Below are positions 53,732 to 62,241 of a DNA stretch of 64,000 nt, in pieces. Within the stretch, counting starts at the first letter, position 1. Every line of letters starts with the position of its first letter. The notes beneath the pieces were generated by a model, which was given only the letters and a program-made list of their open reading frames with translations, had not been told where the DNA came from and ran no database searches. Location: NCBI RefSeq assembly GCF_012910955.1, contig NZ_WTVQ01000011.1, forward strand, positions 58,605 to 122,604, read 5' to 3'. A program made the translations under genes and the position numbers. Origin of the DNA: Aromatoleum diolicum. GTDB taxonomy: Bacteria > Pseudomonadota > Gammaproteobacteria > Burkholderiales > Rhodocyclaceae.

Positions 53732-54259
53732 TTACTTGGCGGCGTTCTTGAGACCGTTCAGGATTTCGTTCTTCGCATCTTCGACGGAGCCCCAGCCCAG
53801 CACCTTCACCCACTTGCCCGGCTCCAGATCCTTGTAGTGCTCGAAGAAGTGCACGGTCTGCTTCATCAGCAGTTCCGGCAGGTCATCGGTAGTCTGCACC
53901 TTGTCGTACAGCGGGGTCAGCTTGGAAACGGGGACTGCGACAACCTTCGCGTCCTGACCGGCCTCGTCTTCCATCTTGAGGACGCCGACCGGACGGCAGC
54001 GAATCACCACTCCGGGCAGCAGCGGGAACGGTGTGACCACCAGCACGTCGACGGGGTCACCGTCGCCGGCGATGGTATGCGGAACGTAGCCGTAGTTGAT
54101 CGGATAACGCATCGAGGTGCCCATGAAGCGGTCGACGAAAACCGCGCCGCTATCCTTATCCACCTCGAATTTAATCGGATCGGCCTGCGCCGGAATCTCG
54201 ATGATGACGTTGATGTCGTTCGGCACGTCTTTGCCGGCCTTGACCTGATCGAAACCCAT
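53732..54259 (-). CDS. ppa: Inorganic pyrophosphatase
   Basis: A soluble family I enzyme hydrolysing pyrophosphate, 175 residues. The metal-binding signature [11 protein letters not shown] holds the catalytic aspartates; [12 protein letters not shown] and KVVAVP are typical. A strong GGAGGAAGG ribosome-binding site precedes the ATG, and a TATAAT lies about 30 bases further. Divergent from tonB. Confidence 0.98.
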   Translation of the reverse strand: MGFDQVKAGKDVPNDINVIIEIPAQADPIKFEVDKDSGAVFVDRFMGTSMRYPINYGYVPHTIAGDGDPVDVLVVTPFPLLPGVVIRCRPVGVLKMEDEAGQDAKVVAVPVSKLTPLYDKVQTTDDLPELLMKQTVHFFEHYKDLEPGKWVKVLGWGSVEDAKNEILNGLKNAAK

Positions 54260-54288
54260 ACCTTCCTCCCGTGAAAATTGTGCGCCGA

Positions 54289-54294
54289 ATTATA
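54289..54294 (-). promoter_or_regulatory. Likely -10 box for ppa
   Basis: TATAAT on the minus strand about 30 bases upstream of the ppa start; -35 not clear. Confidence 0.5.
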
Positions 54295-54448
54295 TGTGGA
54301 AATGGGGGCTTCTCGTTGTGTGCTTCGAACAATGCACTATCGATCTCCCACTGCCTCATGGGGGCATCTGTGCTGAAAACCCTGCCAGGCGAAGTTTGAA
54401 CCCGTAACCACACAGTCGCGTCAGCCGACAGATCCGGTTCGCGGGCTA

Positions 54449-54454
54449 TATAAT
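54449..54454 (+). promoter_or_regulatory. Likely -10 box for tonB
   Basis: TATAAT on the plus strand 37 bases before the tonB-like ATG, in the ppa-tonB divergent region. The -35 is not clear and no Fur box is obvious. Confidence 0.45.
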
Positions 54455-54490
54455 CGCGCCCCTTGACGGCGATACCTCCCGCTGGATCGG

Positions 54491-55315
54491 ATGAAAATAC
54501 TAGCTTCACTACGCTCGATGCACGCAAGCAGCGCTCCCCGCACGCTGCCCGCAATTCATTGGGGCTGGCTGCTAGTGGTCACCGGGGTGCACGCGGCCGG
54601 ACTTTTCGCACTCTCGGGACTGGCCGGCGTTTCCGACACAGACCACCGCCCAGCCGATACGCCGGTGATCAGCGTTCAACTTTTGCCGCCAGACATTTCG
54701 ATGCCCACCATCATCACTCCGGCACCAACGCTTCCGACTGCCGAGCCGACTCTTCAGCCAAAGCCTCGCGGCAAGGCAATTCCGGCCTCGCCTCCCGCTG
54801 CGGGGCAAGGCCCGGCTACAAGCACGCAAGGCGAGATGGCGCACAAACCACCCCCAGCAGCCGGCACAACACCGTCACTCGTGAGCCCCGCGCCGATACC
54901 TAGCAAAGAGCCCCCCACGGTCGAAGGAATGCAGGCGACAACCCCATCCAGCAATCGGCCAGCCCAGCCGCCGGTTTCCGGCAACCATACTACCGCAGCC
55001 GCCCAGGCCGGGTCCGATGGAGCGCCCCCCCTCCTCGCTGCACGTTTCGATCCCGCCTACCTGCAAAACCCGGCGCCGGCCTACCCTAAAGTTTCCCGCC
55101 GGCGGGGCGAAGAGGGCAAGGTCATGCTGCGCGTGAGAGTACTCGGCGACGGTCGCGCCGATACCGTGGAAATCGCCGAAAGCAGCGGCCATCCGCGCCT
55201 TGACGAAGCAGCGCGAGAAACAGTGCGCGGCTGGCGATTCGTTCCGGCACGTACGGGCGACACTTCTATCGACAGCTGGCTGCGTGTTCCGATTGTCTTC
55301 CGACTCGAAAACTGA
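54491..55315 (+). CDS. tonB: TonB-family energy transducer
   Basis: A 274-residue protein that couples the proton motive force to outer-membrane receptors. One N-terminal membrane helix (about 23-44, WGWLLVVTGVHAAGLFALSG), a long Pro/Thr-rich periplasmic spacer, and a C-terminal TonB domain (PAPAYPKVSRRRGEEGKVML, SSGHPRLDEAARETVRGWRF). No exbB, exbD or receptor gene is adjacent. It converges on the copper gene copZ, with 24 bases between. Confidence 0.93.
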   Translation: MKILASLRSMHASSAPRTLPAIHWGWLLVVTGVHAAGLFALSGLAGVSDTDHRPADTPVISVQLLPPDISMPTIITPAPTLPTAEPTLQPKPRGKAIPASPPAAGQGPATSTQGEMAHKPPPAAGTTPSLVSPAPIPSKEPPTVEGMQATTPSSNRPAQPPVSGNHTTAAAQAGSDGAPPLLAARFDPAYLQNPAPAYPKVSRRRGEEGKVMLRVRVLGDGRADTVEIAESSGHPRLDEAARETVRGWRFVPARTGDTSIDSWLRVPIVFRLEN

Positions 55316-55339
55316 CCGCGAGTATCTTTTCTCCATCAA

Positions 55340-55549
55340 TCAGAGCGGACAGGTGAACCCCGCATCTTCCACCGCTGTGCGCATCGCATCGACGGACACC
55401 TGCGTCGGGTCATAGCGCACCACGGCCTGTGCCCCTTCGAGGGACACCTGAGCATCCTCAACGCCCGGCAATCCCTTGAGCACTGTCGTCACATTGCGCA
55501 CGCAACCGCCACAGCTCATATCTTCAACCTTGATCGTCGCTTCCGCCAT
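55340..55549 (-). CDS. copZ: Heavy-metal-associated (copper chaperone-like) protein
   Basis: A 69-residue HMA domain with the metal motif MSCGGC; the fold pattern beta-alpha-beta-beta-alpha-beta is evident. Such CopZ-like chaperones deliver Cu(I) to P-type ATPases. The ATG at 55549 has AGGAGGT about 7 bases upstream; a GTG three codons upstream overlaps that site. It follows copA by 21 bases on the same strand, probably in the same transcript. Confidence 0.93.
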   Translation of the reverse strand: MAEATIKVEDMSCGGCVRNVTTVLKGLPGVEDAQVSLEGAQAVVRYDPTQVSVDAMRTAVEDAGFTCPL

Positions 55550-55570
55550 TTTCCGCACCTCCTGAAAAAC

Positions 55571-57982
55571 TCACCGCCCCGGTCGCCAACGCCGCAATAA
55601 CAGCGAATTGGTGACCACCGAAACCGAACTCATGGCCATCGCCGCCCCCGCGAGCACCGGGTTGAGAAACCCGAAAGCGGCCAGCGGAATGCCCAGTACG
55701 TTGTAAATGAAGGCAAAGAACAGGTTTTGCCTGATCTTCGACAGCGTTGCGCGCGACAGATCGATCGCATCGGCAACGCCATGCAGGCTGTTCCTCACCA
55801 ATGTAATGTCGGCCGCCTCCATCGCCACGTCGGCGCCAACACCGATCGCGAAGGACACGTCGGCCGCCGCCAGCGCTGGCGCATCGTTGATGCCGTCACC
55901 CGCCATACCGACCCGCACACCGTCTCGGGACAAGGACTTCACGACGGCGGCCTTCTCGCCCGGCATTACGCCGGCACGCCAGTCGTCGATGCCAGTCTGC
56001 GCAGCGATCGCTGCCGCAGTCGCTGCATGATCGCCCGTCAACATCACCACCCGCAGACCACGCGCCTTCAGGCGTGCCACCGCAGCGGCCGAATCGGCAC
56101 GTACCCGGTCGGCAACGCCAATCAGGCCGGCAAACTGCCCATTCACGGCCACGGCCACGAGCGTCTTGCCGGCCGCCGCCAAATTTTCGCATGCAGCCAA
56201 AGGCAGATCGACACCATGCTCCTGCAGAAAATCGGGGGTACCCAACACAACGCTCCGCCCATCGACCCGGCCCGACACGCCCTTGCCCGCTACTGCAACC
56301 GTTCCCTCCGCGGCGGCAACCGCTATCGCCTGAGCTCGCGCCTCCGCCACAATAGCCGCGGCAATCGGGTGCCCGCTGGTCTGCTCCAGAGCCGCCGCGA
56401 TCGCAAGTAGTTGCTCCCGACTCCAGCCTTCGGAGGGCACCACATCGCTCACCGCCGGAGTCCCCTCGGTCAGCGTGCCGGTCTTGTCCACAGCCAGTAC
56501 GCGAATCTTCTCCGCCAGTTCGAGCGCCTCGGCATTCTTCACCAGCATGCCCGCTCGCGCCCCCTGCCCGGTCCCGACCATGATTGCCGTCGGCGTCGCC
56601 AGCCCCAATGCACATGGACAGGCGATCACCAGCACCGCCACCGCACTAGTAAGGGCCTGCGCGAAATCACCCGCAAGCAACCACCACGCCAGGAAGGTAA
56701 CGGCCGCAAGCACGACCACCACCGGTACAAACACCGCCGCGATACGATCCGCGAGCCGCTGCACCGGCGCCTTGGAGCCCTGCGCCTGCTCGACCATGCG
56801 GATGATCCCCGCGAGCATCGTGTGAGCGCCTACGCCAGTCGCACGGCAGCGCAACGTGCCTTGGCCGTTGAGGGTTGCCGCGAAGACTTGGTCGCCAGGA
56901 TGCTTGTCGACCGGCATGCTCTCGCCAGTCAACATCGCCTCATTGAGCGCCGACTCGCCGGACGCCACCTCGCCATCCACCGGCACCGCATCGCCAGCGC
57001 GCACGACAAAGAGATCGCCCGGCCGCAGGGTCTCGACCGACACCACGACCAATGCACCGTCACGCTCGACGTAGGCCAGCTTCGGTTGCAGACGCAGCAA
57101 GGCATCCAGCGCCGCCGTCGTGCGCGCCTTGGCCCGCGCCTCAAGCAACTTGCCCAATAGGATCAGTGTGATGATCGTTGCCGACGCCTCGAAATACACA
57201 TGCAGATCATGCCGGCCGAGCAGTGTAACGATCGTGCTATACACCCATGCCATCGTTGTTCCGAGTACCACCAACACATCCATGTTGGCCCCTCCACCAT
57301 GCAACGACGACCACGCACCACGGTAAAAACGGGCGCCGACCCAGAACTGGACCGGGGTCGCAAGCAGCAACTGCAACCAGCGCGGCACCACATCGTGGCC
57401 GATTTCGCCCCCCCATCCGTCACCGAGCATCAATGGCATTTGCGCCAGCAAAGGCAGAGTCAGCACCGCGGAGATCCAGAACCGTCGCAGTTCAACCCGC
57501 CACGCGGCCGCCTGGCGCAAGCGCTCCTGTTCCCGGGTCGCGATGCCCGTCTCGATACCCTCGAAGCCCGCTCGCCGGACCGCCTGCTTCAAGTCTTCCG
57601 GCAACACCAGCCCCGGCTGATAGCGCAACCTCGCGCGCTCGGTCGCGAAGTTTACGGTCGCATCGACCCCGGGCAGACGATTCAACACTTTTTCCAGGCG
57701 CGCCGCACATGCCGCGCAGGTCATACCCGAAATCGCCAGCTCCAGCGTCGCCGGCGGGACGTCAAAGCCGGCCTTGCGGATGGCGGCCACCACCTGCGCG
57801 GGGCTGCTATCGGCTGCGGTGAAACTCACCCGCGCTTTCTCGGCGGCGAGATTCACGCTGGCGCTGACGCCTGGCAGACGGTTCAGAACCTTTTCGATAC
57901 GCGCAGCGCATGCCGCGCAGGTCATGCCCGCTACCGGCAGATCAAGGGGGGCGCGATTCACTGTCGTTTCCTGTGTACTCAT
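55571..57982 (-). CDS. copA: Copper-exporting P1B-type ATPase
   Basis: Exports Cu(I) across the inner membrane. An 803-residue protein with two N-terminal HMA domains (GMTCAAC at residues 20-25 and again near 87-92), eight membrane helices, the CPC ion motif in VIACPCALGLATPTA, phosphorylation site DKTGTLTEG, and the hinge GDGINDAPAL. Two HMA domains and the following copZ indicate efflux rather than CcoI-type oxidase assembly. The frame is open upstream to the regulator gene; the ATG at 57982 (MSTQETTVN) is chosen. A MerR-type promoter lies about 90 bases upstream. Confidence 0.96.
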   Translation of the reverse strand: MSTQETTVNRAPLDLPVAGMTCAACAARIEKVLNRLPGVSASVNLAAEKARVSFTAADSSPAQVVAAIRKAGFDVPPATLELAISGMTCAACAARLEKVLNRLPGVDATVNFATERARLRYQPGLVLPEDLKQAVRRAGFEGIETGIATREQERLRQAAAWRVELRRFWISAVLTLPLLAQMPLMLGDGWGGEIGHDVVPRWLQLLLATPVQFWVGARFYRGAWSSLHGGGANMDVLVVLGTTMAWVYSTIVTLLGRHDLHVYFEASATIITLILLGKLLEARAKARTTAALDALLRLQPKLAYVERDGALVVVSVETLRPGDLFVVRAGDAVPVDGEVASGESALNEAMLTGESMPVDKHPGDQVFAATLNGQGTLRCRATGVGAHTMLAGIIRMVEQAQGSKAPVQRLADRIAAVFVPVVVVLAAVTFLAWWLLAGDFAQALTSAVAVLVIACPCALGLATPTAIMVGTGQGARAGMLVKNAEALELAEKIRVLAVDKTGTLTEGTPAVSDVVPSEGWSREQLLAIAAALEQTSGHPIAAAIVAEARAQAIAVAAAEGTVAVAGKGVSGRVDGRSVVLGTPDFLQEHGVDLPLAACENLAAAGKTLVAVAVNGQFAGLIGVADRVRADSAAAVARLKARGLRVVMLTGDHAATAAAIAAQTGIDDWRAGVMPGEKAAVVKSLSRDGVRVGMAGDGINDAPALAAADVSFAIGVGADVAMEAADITLVRNSLHGVADAIDLSRATLSKIRQNLFFAFIYNVLGIPLAAFGFLNPVLAGAAMAMSSVSVVTNSLLLRRWRPGR

Positions 57983-58068
57983 TTTCAGCTCCAGTCCTGC
58001 ATCCTGTCGGGTGCCCCGTTCATCGACCCATTCTGAACAGGGGTTGCCGAACTCAGCTCTTGATGGCA

Positions 58069-58099
58069 GTCTAGACCCCGTACCAACGTACGGAGTCAA
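58069..58099 (-). promoter_or_regulatory. MerR-type copA promoter with operator dyad
   Basis: Minus strand: TTGACT (-35, 58094-58099), a 19-base spacer, then CTAGAC (-10, 58069-58074). The overlong spacer is the hallmark of MerR-family activation by DNA distortion. Within it is a near-perfect dyad at 58074-58097: half-sites GACCCCGTAC and GACTCCGTAC (9 of 10 the same) around CAAC. It lies between the divergent copA and regulator genes. Confidence 0.82.
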
Positions 58100-58106
58100 C
58101 CCCCGC

Positions 58107-58553
58107 ATGAACGAGATCACCATCGGAACCCTGGCGCGGTCGGCGGGCGTCGGCGTGGAAACGGTGCGCTACTATCAGCGCCGCGGCCTGCTCCCGCCGC
58201 CCACCGGGCGCAAAGGCGCATTCCGCGTCTACGGTGATGCCGAGCTCGCGCGTCTGCGCTTCATCCGCCGCGCACAGACACTGGGATTCAGCCTGGACGA
58301 AATCTCCGATCTGCTGGCACTGGACGAGGAAAGCGATCGCGAAAGTGCGCGCGCATTCGCGAATGCGAAAATTGCGGACGTCGAATCACGCATTCGGCAG
58401 CTTGAAGAAATGCGCAATGCCCTGCAGAGCTTGGTGCATTGCTGCGAATATACTGAAGCACCAGCGCCCTGCCCGATTCTCAATGCTCTGACGGACGAGA
58501 ACAGTCCACCACCCAGCAGTGCAGTACAGACATCAACGGCGCGAAAGGCTTGA
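58107..58553 (+). CDS. MerR-family metal-responsive regulator (CueR-like)
   Basis: A 148-residue activator: winged-helix domain (ITIGTLARSAGVGVETVRYY), a dimer helix and a C-terminal metal site with Cys112, Cys113 and Cys122 (HCCEYTEAPAPCPI). The Cys-x8-Cys spacing is as in MerR rather than the Cys-x7-Cys of CueR. The sequence has no Cys at the MerR Cys82 position, which argues against mercury. It is divergent from copA, whose promoter region holds the operator dyad. Copper is inferred from the neighbour. Confidence 0.92.
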   Translation: MNEITIGTLARSAGVGVETVRYYQRRGLLPPPTGRKGAFRVYGDAELARLRFIRRAQTLGFSLDEISDLLALDEESDRESARAFANAKIADVESRIRQLEEMRNALQSLVHCCEYTEAPAPCPILNALTDENSPPPSSAVQTSTARKA

Positions 58554-58573
58554 GTATCGGACTCGCCAGCCGG

Positions 58574-59281
58574 TTACACTTCACACACCACGCCACGCCA
58601 CAGCATGCCGCCAAGGGTTGGCGCGTGGTACAGCCCGAACACACCGAAGCCCAGCACCAACATGCCAGCGATGACACGCACGCTGCGGTTGCGGGTGATC
58701 TCGCGAAAGCGCTTGAACAGCATGCCGGCGAGCATCAGGTTGGGCAGGGTACCGAGTCCGAATGCCAGCATCAGCCCTGCGCCGCGCGCTGCAGACCCCG
58801 TGACAAGCGCCGTCGTCAGAACGCTGTAGACCAAACCGCAGGGCAAAAATCCCCACAGCAGACCGAGAGGCAGTGCCTGTCCGACGGAGCGTGCCGGAAT
58901 GAATCGCGCGGTAAACGGCTGGATTCGCTGCCATAACCGCAGCCCGACCAGTTCGACCGGAGCCAACAAACGGGTAAAACCGGTCAGATACAACCCCAGC
59001 GCGACCAGCATCAAGTTGGCAAGGACGTACAAGCTCAGCTGAATCGGCAGAATATCGGAGAACAACATGCCAACCGTACCCAGCGCCCCCAGCAAACCGC
59101 CCAGCACGGCGTAGGTCCCAATGCGCCCCAAGTTGTAAGCGAGATGGACGGGCCACTGGCGGCGCGCCTGGCCTGGCATATTGACGGTCAGCGCACCAAC
59201 GATCCCACCACACATGCTGACGCAGTGGGTTCCGCCCAACAGGCCGATCAGGAAAGCTGCGATGTAACCGGTTTCAGGCAT
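58574..59281 (-). CDS. DsbD_2/UreH-type (TauE/SafE-like) membrane protein
   Basis: A 235-residue protein with about six membrane helices. Two helices carry cysteines: GGTHCVSMCGGIVGAL near the N-terminus and GFLPCGLVYSVL in the middle, a duplicated arrangement seen in DsbD-like electron or metal transporters. Proteins of this family often sit beside ccoGHIS genes in the cytochrome cbb3 oxidase assembly region, and a copper or thiol role is suspected; none of the cco genes is present in this window. It lies after hemN on the same strand, with a hairpin in between. Confidence 0.85.
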   Translation of the reverse strand: MPETGYIAAFLIGLLGGTHCVSMCGGIVGALTVNMPGQARRQWPVHLAYNLGRIGTYAVLGGLLGALGTVGMLFSDILPIQLSLYVLANLMLVALGLYLTGFTRLLAPVELVGLRLWQRIQPFTARFIPARSVGQALPLGLLWGFLPCGLVYSVLTTALVTGSAARGAGLMLAFGLGTLPNLMLAGMLFKRFREITRNRSVRVIAGMLVLGFGVFGLYHAPTLGGMLWRGVVCEV

Positions 59282-59339
59282 GCGGTTTCAGAAAAAGTGC
59301 GCCGGAAATGAACGACGGGCGCACGACAGGCATGAAGTG

Positions 59340-59365
59340 GTGCGGGCGTCGAAAAACGCCCGCAC
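59340..59365 (-). other. Strong hairpin between hemN and the DsbD_2-like gene
   Basis: A perfect 10-bp stem (GTGCGGGCGT/ACGCCCGCAC) with a 6-base loop containing T's on the minus strand. There is no U-tract after it, so it is not a classic terminator; it could protect the hemN mRNA end. Confidence 0.45.
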
Positions 59366-59419
59366 TCTAACACCTTCATCCCGACAACGCAGCAGCCCCG
59401 CAAGAGCGAGGCGCTGTGA

Positions 59420-60811
59420 TCAGATCACCTTGGAATAGCGAGCGCGCTCCCGGTCGGAACGCAGGTAGCGGTCGAAGACCATTGCGATGCCGCGCACCAG
59501 CAGGCGTCCCGGGGGCAGCACACTGATCCACTTGTCGCTCACCTTGATCAGTCCTGCCTCTTCCATCGCGCGCAGATCCTCAAGTTCGTCGGCGAAGTAC
59601 TCGTCGAACTTGATCAGGTGTGCGATCTCGATGGATTCGATGGAAAGCTCGAAATGGCACATCAGCGCCTGGATGATCGAGCGGCGCAGCAGGTCATCCG
59701 CGGTGAGTTCGATGCCGCGCAGCACCGGCAGCTCGTCGCGATCCAGCCTGTCGTAGTACTCGTCGAGCGTCTTTACATTCTGCGCGTACACCGGACCGAT
59801 CTTGCCGATGGCCGAAACGCCAAAGGCCAGCAGGTCGCACTCGGCCTGCGTCGAATAGCCCTGGAAATTCCGATGCAGCCTCCCCTGGCGCTGCGCGATC
59901 GTGAGCTCGTCGTCCGGCTTGGCAAAGTGGTCCATGCCGATGTAGACGTAACCCGCCTCGGTGAGCCGGCGAATCGCCAGCTGCAGAATCTGCAGCTTGG
60001 TGTCCGACGTCGGCATGTCGTTGATCGCGATGCGCCGCTGCGGCTTGAACAGGCCCGGCAGGTGAGCATAGCTGTACAAGGAAATACGGTCGGGCGACAG
60101 CTCGAGCACCTGCTCCAGCGTGCGGTTGAAGCTGATCACGTTCTGGCGCGGCAAGCCATAGATCAGATCCATGCTGATCGACTTGAAGCCGGTCGCGCGC
60201 GCCGAATCGATCACCAGCTTCGTCTCTTCGAAGCTCTGGATGCGGTTCACCGCGGACTGTACGTCCTCATTGAAATCCTGCACGCCGACGCTCATCCGGT
60301 TGAAACCGAGGTCCGCGAGCAGCTTCACGGTGTCGAAATCCACCTTGCGCGGGTCGACCTCAATCGAATATTCGCCATTTGGAACCAGTGTGAAGCGCCT
60401 GCGCACCGAATCCATCAACTGCCGCATCTCATCATGCGACAGGAAAGTCGGCGTTCCGCCTCCTAGATGCAGCTGCGTGACCTGCCGACTGCCGCCCAGC
60501 GCCGCGGCCTGCATCTCTATCTCTTTATCAAGATATTTCAGATACTTGGCTGAACGCGCATGATCCTTCGTAATGATCTTGTTGCATGCGCAGTAATAGC
60601 AGATCGTGTTACAGAAGGGGATGTGGAAGTATAATGAAAGCGGTTTGCTTACCCCGCCGACTGCACGCTGGGCCAACCAGTCACGCAGCGCGCGTGCATC
60701 GAACGCTTCGACGAAGCGGTCGGCCGTCGGATAGGAGGTGTAACGCGGCCCGTTGATGTCGAAGCGACGGATCAACTGCTGGTCAAAGACAAGATCTTTC
60801 TGGCTGGTCAT
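59420..60811 (-). CDS. hemN: Oxygen-independent coproporphyrinogen III oxidase
   Basis: A radical-SAM enzyme that makes protoporphyrinogen IX without oxygen. The motif is HIPFCNTICYYCACNK (Cys-x3-Cys-x2-Cys-x-Cys, as in HemN), with the N-terminal GPRYTSYPTADRF and HLGGGTPTFLS following. From the ATG at 60811 (MTSQKDLVFD) the protein has 463 residues, close to E. coli HemN (457). An in-frame ATG seven codons upstream is an alternative. Divergent from fnr with an FNR box between, so it is expected to be induced at low oxygen. Confidence 0.97.
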   Translation of the reverse strand: MTSQKDLVFDQQLIRRFDINGPRYTSYPTADRFVEAFDARALRDWLAQRAVGGVSKPLSLYFHIPFCNTICYYCACNKIITKDHARSAKYLKYLDKEIEMQAAALGGSRQVTQLHLGGGTPTFLSHDEMRQLMDSVRRRFTLVPNGEYSIEVDPRKVDFDTVKLLADLGFNRMSVGVQDFNEDVQSAVNRIQSFEETKLVIDSARATGFKSISMDLIYGLPRQNVISFNRTLEQVLELSPDRISLYSYAHLPGLFKPQRRIAINDMPTSDTKLQILQLAIRRLTEAGYVYIGMDHFAKPDDELTIAQRQGRLHRNFQGYSTQAECDLLAFGVSAIGKIGPVYAQNVKTLDEYYDRLDRDELPVLRGIELTADDLLRRSIIQALMCHFELSIESIEIAHLIKFDEYFADELEDLRAMEEAGLIKVSDKWISVLPPGRLLVRGIAMVFDRYLRSDRERARYSKVI

Positions 60812-60865
60812 GGTTGTATCGCTTGAGTGCATTCCGTACGATCTCAAAAAGCAGCACTTTTGTGG

Positions 60866-60879
60866 TTGACGTGGATCAA
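60866..60879. promoter_or_regulatory. FNR box between hemN and fnr
   Basis: TTGAC-GTGG-ATCAA matches the FNR consensus TTGAT-N4-ATCAA at nine of ten positions. It lies 55 bases upstream of the hemN start and 54 bases upstream of the fnr start, suggesting FNR controls hemN and its own gene. Confidence 0.85.
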
Positions 60880-60932
60880 CGGTGTATACCGAAGATCTTA
60901 CGTCACGTCTCTGAAGAGGAAACCAGATTATC

Positions 60933-61679
60933 GTGCAAATGAAGGTGACGGTGCCGATTACGGTTGCCGGTCTCAAGGTGGCGTGCTCGCAGTGCAATCT
61001 GGTCGAGCTCTGCCTGCCCTACGGGATGTCGGAAAACGAGATCGACCGTCTCGACGAACTCGTTGGTGCGCGCCGCAAGATCAAGCGGCAGCAGCATCTG
61101 TATCGCGCTGGTGAACCTTTCGAGGCCATCTACGCGATCCGGGCCGGTTCGTTCAAAACGGACGTGCTGCTGGAAGACGGACGCGAGCAGGTGACTGGAT
61201 TCCAGATGACAGGCGAAATGCTTGGACTCGATGGCATCAGCACCGAACTGCACTCGTGCAACGCTACCGCGCTGGAAGACAGCGAGGTGTGCGTGATCGC
61301 ATATAACAAGCTCGAAGAGCTGTCGCGTGTAGTCGAAGGTCTGCAACTCCAGTTTCACAAGGTGATGAGCCGCGAGATCGTGCGTGACCATGGCGTAATG
61401 ACCCTGCTCGGCTCGATGCGCGCCGAAGAGCGGCTCGCGGCATTCCTGCTGAACATGTCGCAGCGCTTCACCGCGCGCGGCTTTTCAGCGGCCGAATTTC
61501 ATCTGCGCATGACGCGCGAGGAAATCGGCTCCTACCTCGGACTCAAGCTCGAAACCGTATCGCGCGCGTTCTCCAAGTTTCAGGATGAAGGCCTGATCGC
61601 TGTCCAGCAAAAACACATCCGAATTCTGGACATCGTCGGACTGAAAAAGCTAATCCAGCACCCCTCGACACGCGGCTGA
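60933..61679 (+). CDS. fnr: FNR-type oxygen-responsive regulator
   Basis: A 248-residue activator of anaerobic genes. The [4Fe-4S] cysteines are Cys18, 21 and 27 (CSQCNLVELC) plus Cys109 (LHSCNATAL), followed by the nucleotide-like barrel and the recognition helix ETVSRAFSKFQ. Start either GTG at 60933 or ATG at 60939; neither has a strong ribosome-binding site. Convergent with the hemerythrin gene, divergent from hemN. Confidence 0.97.
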   Translation: MQMKVTVPITVAGLKVACSQCNLVELCLPYGMSENEIDRLDELVGARRKIKRQQHLYRAGEPFEAIYAIRAGSFKTDVLLEDGREQVTGFQMTGEMLGLDGISTELHSCNATALEDSEVCVIAYNKLEELSRVVEGLQLQFHKVMSREIVRDHGVMTLLGSMRAEERLAAFLLNMSQRFTARGFSAAEFHLRMTREEIGSYLGLKLETVSRAFSKFQDEGLIAVQQKHIRILDIVGLKKLIQHPSTRG

Positions 61680-61710
61680 AGCCGCTCGCGGGTGCGCCAG
61701 CCGAATGCTC

Positions 61711-62241
61711 TTACACGCGCCGGCGGGCAGTCATGGTTGCGGACATCGCAGCGACGTCCTGGGCGGTCAGCAGTTTGCGCGCGAACGGCAGCAACTCCCC
61801 CTCTTCCCGCGCGATATGCTGGCGATAGCGCTCAGCAAAGTGCGTCACGTCGGCCACCGGCAGATCGACGAGTTCACCGCGTGAAATCGGATCCAGCCTT
61901 GCACGCATTGCCACCCAAGCCGCGAACATGTCCTGATGGTCTGCCAGGATCCAGTCAATCAGGCCGCTGAGCTCCTCGCGTCGCGCGGCGTCAACCCGTG
62001 CGAGCAAGACAGGGAACAAGTCGTTTTCCTCATCCAGGTGGTGATTCAATGCCGCGAGATCGAAATAACGCATCACATTGAACGCAGCCTGCTGCGCCTG
62101 GTGATCGGCACCATGCCCCGGCAGCCAGGCGGCTAGGCGCGCCAGCGTCGCAAGTTGCGCCTGCAGGCGTTCATGACAGGCCTCAAGCATCTCGAGCGGC
62201 GTCTCGAGTCCGGGAGAGACGGGAATCAGCGAGTCGGCCAT
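61711..62241 (-). CDS. Hemerythrin-like HHE-domain protein
   Basis: A 176-residue protein with a four-helix HHE cation-binding domain. Likely iron ligands: His in ACHERLQAQ, HHLDEENDLFP (His-x3-Glu), DHQDMFAAW and RQHIAREEGELLPF (His-x3-Glu). Such proteins bind O2 or NO or sense iron and redox state. Start chosen at the ATG 62241, which overlaps the stop of the SirB2-like gene by one base. It is the last gene of the nnrS-sirB2-hemerythrin run. Confidence 0.9.
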   Translation of the reverse strand: MADSLIPVSPGLETPLEMLEACHERLQAQLATLARLAAWLPGHGADHQAQQAAFNVMRYFDLAALNHHLDEENDLFPVLLARVDAARREELSGLIDWILADHQDMFAAWVAMRARLDPISRGELVDLPVADVTHFAERYRQHIAREEGELLPFARKLLTAQDVAAMSATMTARRRV

